From positions 62,001 through 126,000 of the forward strand of contig CAWEPB010000008.1 of the NCBI GenBank assembly GCA_963810815.1: DNA of 64,000 nt, in the 5' to 3' direction. Origin of the DNA: CAVQWT01 sp963810815. GTDB taxonomy: Bacteria; Pseudomonadota; Gammaproteobacteria; Burkholderiales; Casimicrobiaceae. Position numbers and translations under genes: made by a program. Under the pieces are notes generated by a model. The model saw only the letters and a list, made by a program, of their open reading frames with translations. It had not been told where the DNA came from and did no database searches. The first letter of the stretch is position 1. The number at the start of each line of letters is the position of its first letter. Positions 8,418 to 16,889 of the stretch are shown one piece after another.

Positions 8418-9797
8418 CGCGCCGTTTCCGCCGCTTCGCGCAGGTGCCGGTCGAACTGCATCGCGACGATGCGCACCAGCAGCCGCCCGCGGGGCGTGAC
8501 GACGATGCCGCGGTCGCCGACCTCGACGATGCCGTCGGCGGCGAGCGCCTTCAGCGCGACGAGCTCCGGCGCGAAATACTCGGCGAAGCGGACTCCGTGC
8601 TGCGCCTCGACCTCGGCGAAGTCGAGGTCGAAGTTGCACATCACGCTCTGGATGATCTCCCGGCGCAGCAGGTCGTCGGCATCGAGTTCCACCCCGCGCA
8701 GCACCGGCAGCGCGTGCCCGTCGAGGCGCTGGTAGTACTCTTCGAGCGTCTTCACGTTCTGCGCGTACGCGGCGCCGACCTTGCTGATCGCCGACATGCC
8801 GAACGACAGCATGTCGCAGTCCGGCTTGGTCGAATAGCCCTGGAAGTTGCGGTGGAGCCTGCGCTGCGCCTGCGCGACGGCGAGCTCGTCGGTCGGCTTG
8901 GCGAAATGGTCCATGCCGATGTAGACGTAGCCGGCCTCGCCCAGCTTGCTGATGGCGAGCGCGAGGATGTTGAGCTTGGTCTCCGGCGTCGGCACCGCCG
9001 CGGTGTCGATCCGCCGCTGCGGCTTGAACAGGTGCGGCACGTGCGCGTACGAGTACAGCGCGATGCGGTCCGGCGACGCCGCGATCACCTTGTCGAGCGT
9101 GACCGAAAAGCCGGCGAGCGTCTGCATCGGCAGCCCGTAGATCAGGTCGGCGTTCACCGAGACGAAGCCGTTGGCCCGCGCCGAGTCGATGACGACGCGC
9201 GTCTCCTCCTCGCTCTGGATCCGGTTCACCGCCTTCTGCACCGCGGGATCGAAGTCCTGGATGCCGATCGAGATGCGGTTGAAGCCGAGCCCGGCGAGAT
9301 GCGCGACGTCGGCCGCGGTGACCTTGCGCGGATCGACCTCGATCGACACCTCGGCCTCCGGGGCGAAGCGGAACGCGCCGCGCAGCATGCCCATCAGCTC
9401 GGCCATCTCCTCGCGCGACAGGAACGTCGGCGTGCCGCCGCCCCAGTGCAGCTGCTCGACGGGCGGGCTCGCCCTCGACGAGCCCGGACACGATGCCGAT
9501 TTCCCGCCCGAGGTAGCGGATGTACTTGGCCGAGCGGCCGTGGTCCTTGGTCACCACCTTGTTGCACGCGCAGTAGAAGCAGATGGTGTTGCAGAACGGC
9601 AGGTGCACGTACAGCGACAGCGGCTGCCGGGCATGGCCGTGGTTGCGCGCCGCCAGCGCGTTCACGTAGTGCTCGGACGTGAACCCGTCGTGGAAGCGGT
9701 CTGCCGTCGGGTACGAGGTATAGCGCGGCCCGAAGGTGTCGTACTTGCGGATCAGTCCGGTGTCGAGCACCAGGTCGCGGGCGGAAACGGTCGGCAT
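8399..9797 (-). pseudogene. hemN: Oxygen-independent coproporphyrinogen III oxidase, frameshifted
   Basis: The product is a radical-SAM enzyme that oxidatively decarboxylates coproporphyrinogen III in anaerobic haem synthesis. From the ATG at 9797 the frame encodes KYDTFGPRYTSYPTADRF and the cluster motif CNTICFYCACNK. At about 9459-9472 the homology moves to another frame, which resumes with EQLHWGGGTPTF and continues to the normal C-terminus at 8399. Removing one base from a C-rich run restores GAG CCC GCC GTC GAG (or a Pro variant), so a one-base insertion is the simplest explanation. All other motifs are intact, so this is either a recent inactivation or a sequencing error. An FNR-like promoter lies upstream, as is usual for hemN. 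Confidence 0.8.
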
Positions 9798-9836
9798 GGA
9801 AATCCTCGAAACGGGCGTGCTGCCCTGCTGCGTCGG

Positions 9837-9878
9837 ATTGTCACGCCTGGTGTAACACCCGGCCTTGACCGAGGTCAA
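9837..9878 (-). promoter_or_regulatory. FNR-like class II promoter of hemN
   Basis: TTGACCGAGGTCAA at 9865-9878 is a perfect inverted repeat (TTGAC-N4-GTCAA) and matches the FNR consensus at 8 of 10 positions. On the minus strand GACAAT (9837-9842) sits exactly at -12 to -7 relative to a box at -41.5. The predicted start is near 9830, with a leader of about 33 bases. FNR-type control of hemN is well known in other proteobacteria. Confidence 0.6.
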
Positions 9879-9899
9879 CCGGCCGGCACGGCCCCGGGG

Positions 9900-10592
9900 T
9901 CAGACCGTCAGCCGCTCGCGGACGCCGTCGCGCTCCATGTCCGCGCCCTGGCCGGCCATCACGACCTCGCCCCGGGACAGCACGACGTACCGGTCGGCGA
10001 GCGAACGGGCGAAGTCGTAGTACTGCTCGACCAGCAGGATCGCCATCCGGCCCTCGCCGGCCAGCAGCCGGATCGCCCGCTCGATGTCCTTGATGATCGA
10101 CGGCTGGATGCCCTCGGTCGGCTCGTCGAGGACCAGCAGCTTCGGCTCGAGCGCCAGCGCACGGCCGATCGAGAGCTGCTGCTGCTGGCCGCCGGAGAGG
10201 TCGCCGCCGCGCCGGCTGCGCATGTCCTTCAGCACCGGGAACATCTCGTAGATGCGGTCCGGAACGAGGCTGCCGCGCGGCCGCGTCGCGAGGCCGAGCT
10301 TCAGGTTCTCCTCCACCGTCAGCCGCGGGAAGATCTCGCGTCCCTGCGGCACGTAACCGAGACCGCGGCGCGCGCGCTCGTACGGCGGGGCGCGGGTGAT
10401 GTCCTCGCCTGAAAGCGCGATCGAGCCCGAACGGGCGGGCAGCAGCCCCGCGATGCACTTCAGCAGCGTCGTCTTGCCCACGCCGTTGCGTCCCAGCACC
10501 GCCGTCACCTTGCCGGTCGGCGCCTCGAAGCTGATGTTGCGCAGCGTGTGGCTGCCGCCGTAGTACTGGTTGAGCGCGTCGACGGTCAGCAC
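9900..10592 (-). CDS. urtE: Urea ABC transporter ATP-binding protein UrtE
   Basis: A 230-residue ATPase of the branched-chain amide/amino-acid class. It has a Walker A (GRNGVGKTTLLK, about residues 34-45), a signature LSGGQQQQLSIGRAL, a Walker B (LLVLDEPTEGIQPS) and an H-loop region. The opening LNQYYGGSHTL and the TEGIQPSII phrase are typical of UrtE. It is the last gene of urtABCDE, three bases after urtD, and energises urea uptake with UrtD. Confidence 0.92.
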   Translation of the reverse strand: MLTVDALNQYYGGSHTLRNISFEAPTGKVTAVLGRNGVGKTTLLKCIAGLLPARSGSIALSGEDITRAPPYERARRGLGYVPQGREIFPRLTVEENLKLGLATRPRGSLVPDRIYEMFPVLKDMRSRRGGDLSGGQQQQLSIGRALALEPKLLVLDEPTEGIQPSIIKDIERAIRLLAGEGRMAILLVEQYYDFARSLADRYVVLSRGEVVMAGQGADMERDGVRERLTV

Positions 10593-10595
10593 GGT

Positions 10596-11423
10596 CTAGC
10601 GTCCCAGGTAGACTTCGATCACGCGCGGATCGGCCGACACCACGCCCAGCGGACCCTCGGCGAGCACCCGGCCCTCGTGCAGCACCGTGACCTTGCGCGC
10701 GATGCGGCCGACGAATTCCATGTCGTGCTCGACGACGACCACCGAGTGGCGCCCGGCCAGCGTGAGGCAGAGTTCGGCGGTGCGCATCGTCTCCTCGTCG
10801 GTCATTCCCGCGACCGGCTCGTCGAGCAGGATCAGGCGCGGCTCCTGCATCAGCAGCATGCCGATCTCCAGCCACTGCTTCTGGCCGTGCGACAGGAGCC
10901 CGGCGGGCCGGTCGAAGACGTCGCCCAGCTGCACCAGCGCCAGCGTGTCGGCGATGCGGTCGAGCTCCGCGCTGCCGAGGCGCGCGAACAGCGTGCTGCG
11001 CGCGCGCTTGTCGGCGGTCATCGCGAGCTCGAGGTTGTCGAACACCGTGTGCCGCTCGAACACCGTCGGCTTCTGGAACTTGCGCCCGATGCCGGCCTGC
11101 GCAATCTCGGCTTCGGTGAGCTTGGCGAGGTCGATGGTCTGGCCGAAGTACGCGGTGCCGGCGTCGGGCCTGGTCTTGCCGGTGATGACGTCCATCATGG
11201 TCGTCTTGCCGGCGCCGTTGGGTCCGATGATGCAGCGGAGCTCGCCGTCGTCGATGGTCAGCGTCAGGTCGTTGAGGGCCCGGAAGCCGTCGAAGCTGAC
11301 GGTGATGCCGTCGAGGTACAGGATCGGCCCGTGCGTCGTGTCGACCGCGTCGGTCGCGAAACGCATGCCGATCTGCGCGTCGTGGCCGGTGCCGGCGTCG
11401 GTGGTGCGCAGCGCGTCGCTCAT
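10596..11423 (-). CDS. urtD: Urea ABC transporter ATP-binding protein UrtD
   Basis: A 275-residue LivG-type ATPase: Walker A GPNGAGKTTMMD, signature LLSHGQKQWLEIGMLL and Walker B LILLDEPVAGMTDEET. The SHGQKQWLEIGMLL form of the signature is characteristic of UrtD. The ATG at 11423 overlaps the urtC stop (ATGA), indicating coupled translation. The first 30 or so residues are a weakly conserved extension. Confidence 0.92.
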   Translation of the reverse strand: MSDALRTTDAGTGHDAQIGMRFATDAVDTTHGPILYLDGITVSFDGFRALNDLTLTIDDGELRCIIGPNGAGKTTMMDVITGKTRPDAGTAYFGQTIDLAKLTEAEIAQAGIGRKFQKPTVFERHTVFDNLELAMTADKRARSTLFARLGSAELDRIADTLALVQLGDVFDRPAGLLSHGQKQWLEIGMLLMQEPRLILLDEPVAGMTDEETMRTAELCLTLAGRHSVVVVEHDMEFVGRIARKVTVLHEGRVLAEGPLGVVSADPRVIEVYLGR

Positions 11424-12619
11424 GGCCGCCGCCGGAACAGGCTGACGACGCCGCCGGGAAGGAACACCGTGACGGCGATGAACAGGAAGCCGAGGAAGAA
11501 CAGCCAGAACTCCGGGAACGCGACGGTGAACCAGCTCTTGGCGCCGTTGACCAGCACGGCACCGACGATGCCGCCGATCAGCGTGCCGCGGCCGCCGACC
11601 GCGGTCCAGATCGCGATCTCGATCGAGTTGGCCGGCGACATCTCGCCCGGGTTGATGATGCCCACCTGCGGCACGTACAGGGCCCCGGCGATGCCGCACA
11701 TCACCGCGGACAGCGTCCATACGAAGAGCTTGTAGTGGACCGGGTTGTAGCCGCAGAACATCACGCGGCTCTCGGCGTCGCGGATCGCCGCCAGCACCCG
11801 CCCGAGCTTGGACGTGACGACGAACCGGCCGAGCAGCAGCGCGCCGAAGAGCGCCAGCCCGGTCAGCGCGAACAGCGTCGCCCGCGTCTCCGGCGCCGCG
11901 ATCGGAAAGCCCAGGATCCGCTTGAAGTCGGTGAAGCCGTTGTTGCCGCCGAACCCGGTGTCGTTGCGGAAGAACAGCAGCATGAACGCGTAGGTCAGCG
12001 CCTGCGTGATGATCGAGAAGTAGACACCCTTGATGCGCGAGCGGAACGCGAACCAGCCGAACACGAACGCCAGCAGCCCCGGCACCAGCACGACCAGCAG
12101 CGCCGCGTACCAGAACCGGTCGGTGAAGCTCCAGTACCAGGGGTAGGACTTCCAGTCGAGGAACACCATGAAGTCGGGCAGGTCGCTGGCGTAGACGCCT
12201 TCGCGCCCTATGGAGCGCATCAGGTACATGCCCATCGCGTAGCCGCCCAGCGCGAAGAACAGTCCGTGGCCCAGCGACAGGATGCCCGCGAAGCCCCAGA
12301 TCAGGTCCATCGCCAGCGCGACGATCGCGTAGCACATGATCTTGCCCGCGAGCGTGACGAACCAGTCGGGGACGTGCAGCGCGTGGTCCGCCGGCAGCGC
12401 CAGGTTCGCCGCCGGCAGCAGCACGGTGACGACGACGAGCGCGGCGACGAAGGCGGACCAGCCGCGCCGGGTGAACAGCGCGCGCGTCGGCGCCGCGAGC
12501 GGCGGGCGCGACGCGCCGACCGCGGCGGCGGCCGCCGGGATCGCGGCTTCCCGCGGAACGACGGCCGATGCGACCGATGCCGGCGGCGACGACGTGGCGG
12601 GCGCGTCCATCGCCGTCAT
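11420..12619 (-). CDS. urtC: Urea ABC transporter permease UrtC
   Basis: A 399-residue permease of the LivM class with about ten membrane helices. Family segments are visible: DLIWGFAGILSLGHGLFFALGG and GRGTLIGGIVGAVLVNGAKS. The first 60 residues are Ala/Pro-rich and low complexity, longer than most homologues. The start at 12619 overlaps the urtB stop by ATGA. With UrtB it forms the transmembrane channel for urea. Confidence 0.92.
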   Translation of the reverse strand: MTAMDAPATSSPPASVASAVVPREAAIPAAAAAVGASRPPLAAPTRALFTRRGWSAFVAALVVVTVLLPAANLALPADHALHVPDWFVTLAGKIMCYAIVALAMDLIWGFAGILSLGHGLFFALGGYAMGMYLMRSIGREGVYASDLPDFMVFLDWKSYPWYWSFTDRFWYAALLVVLVPGLLAFVFGWFAFRSRIKGVYFSIITQALTYAFMLLFFRNDTGFGGNNGFTDFKRILGFPIAAPETRATLFALTGLALFGALLLGRFVVTSKLGRVLAAIRDAESRVMFCGYNPVHYKLFVWTLSAVMCGIAGALYVPQVGIINPGEMSPANSIEIAIWTAVGGRGTLIGGIVGAVLVNGAKSWFTVAFPEFWLFFLGFLFIAVTVFLPGGVVSLFRRRP

Positions 12620-14232
12620 CCCTCCGCCATCCGTCCCTTGAGCGCGAACAGGCCCTGCGGACGCTTCTGGATGAACACGATGATGAAGACCAGCACGATG
12701 ATCTTCGCCAGCACCGCTCCGGACCACGCCTCGAGGAACTTGTTGACGACGCCGAGCCCGAGCGCCGCGACGACGGTGCCGGCCAGCTGGCCGACGCCCC
12801 CCAGCACGACGACCATGAACGAGTCGACGATGTAGCTCTGGCCGAGGTCGGGACCGACGTTGCCGATCTGGGACAGCGCGCAGCCGGCGAGCCCGGCGAT
12901 GCCGGACCCCAGCCCGAACGCCAGCATGTCGACGCGGCCGGTCGGGACGCCCAGGGCGCTCGCCATCGGCCGGTTCTGCGTGACCCCCCGGACGAACAGC
13001 CCCAGCCGCGTCCGGTTGAGCAGCACGTAGACGAGTCCCAGCACCGCGAAGGCGAAGGCGACGATGACGATGCGGCTCCACGGCAGCACCGCGCCCTCGA
13101 TCATCGTCAGGCCGCCGGACATCCAGGCGGGATTCTCGACCTGGACGTTCTGCGCGCCGAAGATCGTGCGCATCGCCTGGATCAGGATCAGCGAAAGTCC
13201 CCAGGTCGCGAGCAGCGTTTCCAGCGGCCGCCCGTAGAGGAAGCGGATGACCGTGCGCTCCATCGCCATGCCGACCAGCGCCGACGCGGCGAAGGCGACC
13301 GGGAGCGCCGCCAGCAGATAGGCGTCGAACGCGGCGGGCAGGTACTGGCGGAACAGGTTCTGGACGACGTAGGTCGCGTAGGCGCCGATCATGATCAGCT
13401 CGCCGTGCGCCATGTTGATCACGCCCATCAGCCCGTAGGTGATGGCCAGGCCGAGCGCCGCCAGCAGCAGGATGCTGCCCAGCGACAGCCCGCTGAACAC
13501 GCGGGCGACGAGCTCGCCGGTGGCGAACCGACCCTCGATCGCGCGCAGGCTCTTCTCGGCCTCGGCGCGGACGTCGCCGTCGGGCTCGGCCCAGGCGTCG
13601 CCCTTCTTCGCCACCAGGCCGATGAGCAGCGTGCGGGTCGCCGGACTCGTGCTGTCGGCGAGCGCCCGGATCGCCGCGATCCGCACCGCCTTGTCGGGAC
13701 TGGCCAGACGCAGCGTCGCCGCCGACACCGCGAGCAGTTCGCGGATCTCGGTGTCGGCTTCGCGCGCGACCGCACGCTCGATCGCCGGCAGCACGCCCTC
13801 GTCGGCGCCGGCCTGCAGCGCCCTGGCGGCGGCGAGGCGCACGGCGCGATCCGGCGACGCGAGCTTCAGCGCGGCGATGGCCGAGGCGAGCTCGCGGCGA
13901 ACACGATTGTTGACGACGAGGTCGTCGAGGCTTTCGGGCAGCGGCGCGATCGCCGCGCCGGTGACGGCGTCCACCGCCCGGTCGGCGCGGACGACGAGGA
14001 TCGTCGTCTCGCCCGCGGTCTTCACTTCGTCGGCGGCCACTGCCTCGAGCAGCGCCAGCGCGCCTTCGGGCGCTTCGGCCGCCAGCGCGTTGATCGCCCT
14101 GATCTTCGCGTCGTTGTCGCCGAACGCGAGGTCACGCACCGTGGCGTCCGGAAGGGCGGCCGCCGCCCCCCCGGCCGCCGCGGCCAGTGACACGCACAAC
14201 ACCATCCTGCGCAGCGCGGCCGCGATCGACAC
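12616..14232 (-). CDS. urtB: Urea ABC transporter permease UrtB
   Basis: About 538 residues. It has a signal-like N-terminus, a roughly 220-residue periplasmic domain of Ala/Leu-rich repeats (repeated LASPD-AVR-AA-RAL units), then a LivH-type permease domain (GLMGVINMAHGELIMIGAYATYVVQ and GGVGQLAGTVVAA). The long N-terminal domain is normal for UrtB. I place the start at the GTG at 14232, five bases after AAAGGAG; a GTG at 14238 and an ATG at 14205 are alternatives. It follows urtA by about 45 bases. Confidence 0.9.
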   Translation of the reverse strand: MSIAAALRRMVLCVSLAAAAGGAAAALPDATVRDLAFGDNDAKIRAINALAAEAPEGALALLEAVAADEVKTAGETTILVVRADRAVDAVTGAAIAPLPESLDDLVVNNRVRRELASAIAALKLASPDRAVRLAAARALQAGADEGVLPAIERAVAREADTEIRELLAVSAATLRLASPDKAVRIAAIRALADSTSPATRTLLIGLVAKKGDAWAEPDGDVRAEAEKSLRAIEGRFATGELVARVFSGLSLGSILLLAALGLAITYGLMGVINMAHGELIMIGAYATYVVQNLFRQYLPAAFDAYLLAALPVAFAASALVGMAMERTVIRFLYGRPLETLLATWGLSLILIQAMRTIFGAQNVQVENPAWMSGGLTMIEGAVLPWSRIVIVAFAFAVLGLVYVLLNRTRLGLFVRGVTQNRPMASALGVPTGRVDMLAFGLGSGIAGLAGCALSQIGNVGPDLGQSYIVDSFMVVVLGGVGQLAGTVVAALGLGVVNKFLEAWSGAVLAKIIVLVFIIVFIQKRPQGLFALKGRMAEG

Positions 14233-14277
14233 GAGCACTCCTTTCAGTTTGGGGGCGGGTGCCGACGCGGCGACGCG

Positions 14278-15543
14278 TCACTTCTTTTCCGGCTCGTCCT
14301 TCTTCTTGTCGTTGCCGGCGATGAACGGGCTCCACGGCTTGGCCTGGATCGGACCGGGCGTCTTCCAGACGACGTTGAACTGGCCGTTCGACTGCACCTC
14401 GCCGATGAACACCGGCTTCCACAGGTGGTGGTTCTTCTCGTCCATCTTGGCGGTGAAGCCCGACGGCGCCTTGTACGTCTGGCCGGCCATCGCCGCGATC
14501 ACCTTGTCCGGATCGGTCGACTTCGCCTTCTCGACCGCCTGCTTCCACATGTGGATGCCGATGAACGTGGCTTCCATCGGGTCGTTGGTCAGCGGCTTGT
14601 CGGCGCCGGGCAGCTTCTTCGCCTTGGCGTAGTCGGCCCACTGCTTCTTGAACGCGTCGTTGACCGGATTCTTGAGCGACATGAAGTAGTTCCACGCCGC
14701 GAGGTGGCCGACCAGCGGCTTGGTGTCGACGCCGCGCAGCTCCTCTTCGCCGACCGAGAACGCCACCACCGGCACGTCGGTCGCCTTGAGGCCCTGGTTG
14801 CCCAGTTCCTTGTAGAACGGCACGTTCGAGTCGCCGTTGATCGTCGAGACGACGGCCGTCTTGCCGCCGGCCGAGAACTTCTTGATGTCGGCGACGATGG
14901 TCTGGTAGTCGCTGTGCCCGAACGGCGTGTACTTCTCGTCGATGTCCTTGTCGTCGACGCCCTTCGACTTCAGGAACGCGCGCAGGATCTTGTTGGTCGT
15001 GCGCGGGTAGACGTAGTCGGTGCCGAGCAGCACCCAGCGCTTGGCGCCGCCGCCTTCCTTGCTCATCAGGTACTCGACCGCGGGGATCGCCTGCTGGTTC
15101 GGCGCCGCGCCCGTGTAGAACACGTTCTTGGACAGCTCCTCGCCCTCGTACTGGACCGGGTAGAACAGCACGCCGTTGAGTTCCTCGAACACCGGCAGCA
15201 CCGACTTGCGCGACACCGAGGTCCAGCAGCCGAACACGGCGGCGACCTTGTCCTGCGTCAGCAGCTGGCGGGCCTTCTCGGCGAACAGCGGCCAGTTCGA
15301 CGCCGGATCGACGACGACGGGCTCGAGCTGCTTGCCCAGCACGCCGCCCTTCTTGTTGATGTCGTCGATCGTCATCAGCGCGACGTCCTTCAGCACCGTT
15401 TCGCTGATGGCCATCGTCCCCGACAGCGAGTGCAGGATGCCTACCTTGATGGTGTCGGCGGCGAGCGCCGGTCCGGCCGAATAGCCCGCGGCGGCGAGCG
15501 CGGCGGTGAGGGCGAGGCGTTGCAGGAAGCGTCTGCGTTGCAT
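14278..15543 (-). CDS. urtA: Urea ABC transporter substrate-binding protein UrtA
   Basis: A 421-residue periplasmic binding protein. A twin-arginine-like signal peptide (MQRRRFLQRLALTAAL) ends near ALAAD; the mature part begins TIKVGILHSLSGTMAISE, the classic UrtA opening. Later UrtA landmarks include FGCWTSVSRKSVLPVFEE, LLGTDYVYPRTTN and GEEELRGVDTKPLVGHLAAWNYF. It binds urea or short amides and delivers them to UrtBC. It is the first gene of the operon; a sigma-54 promoter candidate is about 110 bases upstream. Urease genes are not in the window. Confidence 0.93.
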   Translation of the reverse strand: MQRRRFLQRLALTAALAAAGYSAGPALAADTIKVGILHSLSGTMAISETVLKDVALMTIDDINKKGGVLGKQLEPVVVDPASNWPLFAEKARQLLTQDKVAAVFGCWTSVSRKSVLPVFEELNGVLFYPVQYEGEELSKNVFYTGAAPNQQAIPAVEYLMSKEGGGAKRWVLLGTDYVYPRTTNKILRAFLKSKGVDDKDIDEKYTPFGHSDYQTIVADIKKFSAGGKTAVVSTINGDSNVPFYKELGNQGLKATDVPVVAFSVGEEELRGVDTKPLVGHLAAWNYFMSLKNPVNDAFKKQWADYAKAKKLPGADKPLTNDPMEATFIGIHMWKQAVEKAKSTDPDKVIAAMAGQTYKAPSGFTAKMDEKNHHLWKPVFIGEVQSNGQFNVVWKTPGPIQAKPWSPFIAGNDKKKDEPEKK

Positions 15544-15653
15544 GGAGTTCCCCGTGAGCGTGTTGGAGGTGCGAGCGATGACTTCGGCGAGAGCCGCGGC
15601 CGCGCGCATCATCCGATGAGATCGCAGCGAACCGTGTCCGTCGTACATTGCAT

Positions 15654-15669
15654 TGCACAATGCATGCCA
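15654..15669 (-). promoter_or_regulatory. Sigma-54 (RpoN) promoter candidate of urtABCDE
   Basis: On the minus strand TGGCATGCATTGTGCA places GG and GC at the -24/-12 spacing of the consensus TGGCAC-N5-TTGCA, with one mismatch in the TTGC half and one at position 6. Transcription would begin about 100 bases before the urtA ATG at 15543. Nitrogen-limitation control of urea uptake through NtrC and RpoN fits the operon's role. Confidence 0.6.
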
Positions 15670-15724
15670 TCCGGGCCACCCGGGACCAACCACCTGTTTC
15701 GTAATGATTTAGTGCGTCGGCCAG

Positions 15725-15738
15725 CACCGGATCCGGTG
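15725..15738. promoter_or_regulatory. Perfect palindrome, possible NtrC-type enhancer
   Basis: CACCGGATCCGGTG is a 14-base perfect inverted repeat about 60 bases upstream of the sigma-54 -24 element. With its flanks it resembles the GCACC...GGTGC pattern of NtrC sites, but its half-site spacing is one base longer than usual. The assignment rests on position and resemblance only. Confidence 0.35.
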
Positions 15739-15831
15739 GTGGGTGGTGCACTGCGCCGGAGGGCTGCGCATCATCCTGGTGCGCGAGGCCCGGGCTCCGC
15801 ACGAATTCGGGCGCGGGCGACCGGACTAGAG

Positions 15832-15847
15832 GTTGGTGAACACCAAC
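15832..15847. repeat. Perfect inverted repeat GTTGGTG-AA-CACCAAC
   Basis: Two 7-base arms separated by AA, about 95 bases downstream of the last gene of the kor operon. It could be an operator half-site pair, or part of a hairpin ending the operon. There is no T-tract, so an intrinsic terminator is not supported. Confidence 0.4.
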
Positions 15848-15940
15848 AGGCGCTTGCCGCGCATCCGGCGCGCGTCGGCGTCGATCACCCGCAGCGACGC
15901 GCCCACCGCGCGCTGCCCGGTATCCGCGCTTGCCGGAGCC

Positions 15941-16360
15941 TCAGGCGACGGGGGGCGAGAGGAAACGCTCGAAGCGCTCGCGCAACTCGCCGGCGATCGG
16001 CACCGGCTTGCCGGTGTCCATCGTCGCGAGGACGACGACGAGCCGGGCGCGGATGCGGACGACCCCGCCTCGGCTCGCCGTCACCGCCAGCGTCATCGAC
16101 GCGTTGCCGAGCTTTTCCACTTCGAGCCGGAACGTCAGCCGGTCCCCCACGCGACTGGGAACGAGAAAGTCGCATTCGAGGTGCGCCATCGGCAGTCCGA
16201 GACGCTCGATCCCGTGAAAGGTGCTGAAGGGATGCCCCAGCCCCTCGTCGAACCAGTCCTCGACCAGCTCGTTCATCAGCACGAAGTACTGGGGGTAGAA
16301 GACGATGCCCGCGGGATCGCAGTGGTGGAAGCGGATCAGCTTGTCGCGTTCGTACGGCAC
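15941..16360 (-). CDS. 4-hydroxybenzoyl-CoA thioesterase family (hot-dog fold)
   Basis: A 139-residue single hot-dog protein. The family active-site segment is clear: FHHCDPAGIVFYPQYFVLMN, with the catalytic Asp of the DPAG motif near residue 15. It hydrolyses aromatic or short acyl-CoA thioesters in the cytoplasm. Its place at the end of the kor operon, divergent from the benzoyl-CoA reductase genes, suggests release of CoA from dead-end aromatic or alicyclic thioesters. The GTG at 16360 is preceded by GGAG at a suitable distance; no ATG fits better. Confidence 0.82.
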   Translation of the reverse strand: MPYERDKLIRFHHCDPAGIVFYPQYFVLMNELVEDWFDEGLGHPFSTFHGIERLGLPMAHLECDFLVPSRVGDRLTFRLEVEKLGNASMTLAVTASRGGVVRIRARLVVVLATMDTGKPVPIAGELRERFERFLSPPVA

Positions 16361-16476
16361 GTCGGTCTCCGGCGGAAGAAGCAGGCGAATGCCCGCGATC
16401 GTACCGCGAGGCGGCGCGCCGGCCGCGGTGCCTTCGCCGTCGGCGCCTGCCGGCGCCGGCCCTTCCCGCGCGCGGG

Positions 16477-16881
16477 TCAGGTCCCGGGCGGCGGCACGAC
16501 CGCGGTGGCCTCGAGTTCGATCTTGCCGGGACTGTCGAGAAGGTCGGCGACGAAGATCATGCTCATCGCCGGAAAGTGCCGGCCCATCCGCGCGCGCCAG
16601 ATGCGACCGAGCTCGGGGCGCGCGGCGAGATATGCTGGCTTGTCGCAGCAGAACGCGGTGATCCGGCAGATGTGCTCGGGCCGCCCGCCGGCGGCGGCGA
16701 CCACGGCGATCACGTTGGCCAGTGCCTGGTCGAACTGCGGCGCGAGCTCTTCCGACGCGAAGCGCTGGTCGGCGTCCCATCCGACCTGCCCCGCGACGAA
16801 CACCAGGCGGCCCGGCGTCACCGCGACGCCGTTCGCGTAGCCGATCGGCGGGGCCCAGCCCGGCGGCAGCAGCACGTCCAT
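16477..16881 (-). CDS. RidA/YjgF-family protein lacking the catalytic Arg
   Basis: A 134-residue RidA-fold protein: VFVAGQVGWDAD, FDQALANVIAVVAAAGG and GKIELEATAVVPPPG. By eye, the deaminase Arg found in the P-A-R-S segment of classical RidA is replaced here (FPAMSMIFV), so it probably does not hydrolyse enamines in the usual way and belongs to another Rid subgroup. It has AGGAG six bases before the ATG at 16881. It sits between the rubrerythrin-like and thioesterase genes of the kor operon. A role in handling a reactive intermediate of ring reduction is speculation. Confidence 0.78.
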   Translation of the reverse strand: MDVLLPPGWAPPIGYANGVAVTPGRLVFVAGQVGWDADQRFASEELAPQFDQALANVIAVVAAAGGRPEHICRITAFCCDKPAYLAARPELGRIWRARMGRHFPAMSMIFVADLLDSPGKIELEATAVVPPPGT

Positions 16882-16889
16882 GGTGACTC

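Larger units (their letters stand above)
15544..15940. other. Gene-free stretch between urtA and the kor operon
   Basis: About 400 bases separate the urtA start from the end of the minus-strand thioesterase gene. It holds the urt sigma-54 promoter candidate and palindromes listed separately. The part nearest the thioesterase (15826-15940, minus strand) is an open frame without a good start that ends in KRLLVFTNL and a stop; it could be a gene remnant or chance in GC-rich DNA. No RNA gene is recognisable. Confidence 0.6.

Noticed and set aside
8399..9797. Programmed +1 frameshift in hemN
   Set aside because: No slippery codon with stop context is visible and the enzyme is not known to use recoding; an indel is simpler.
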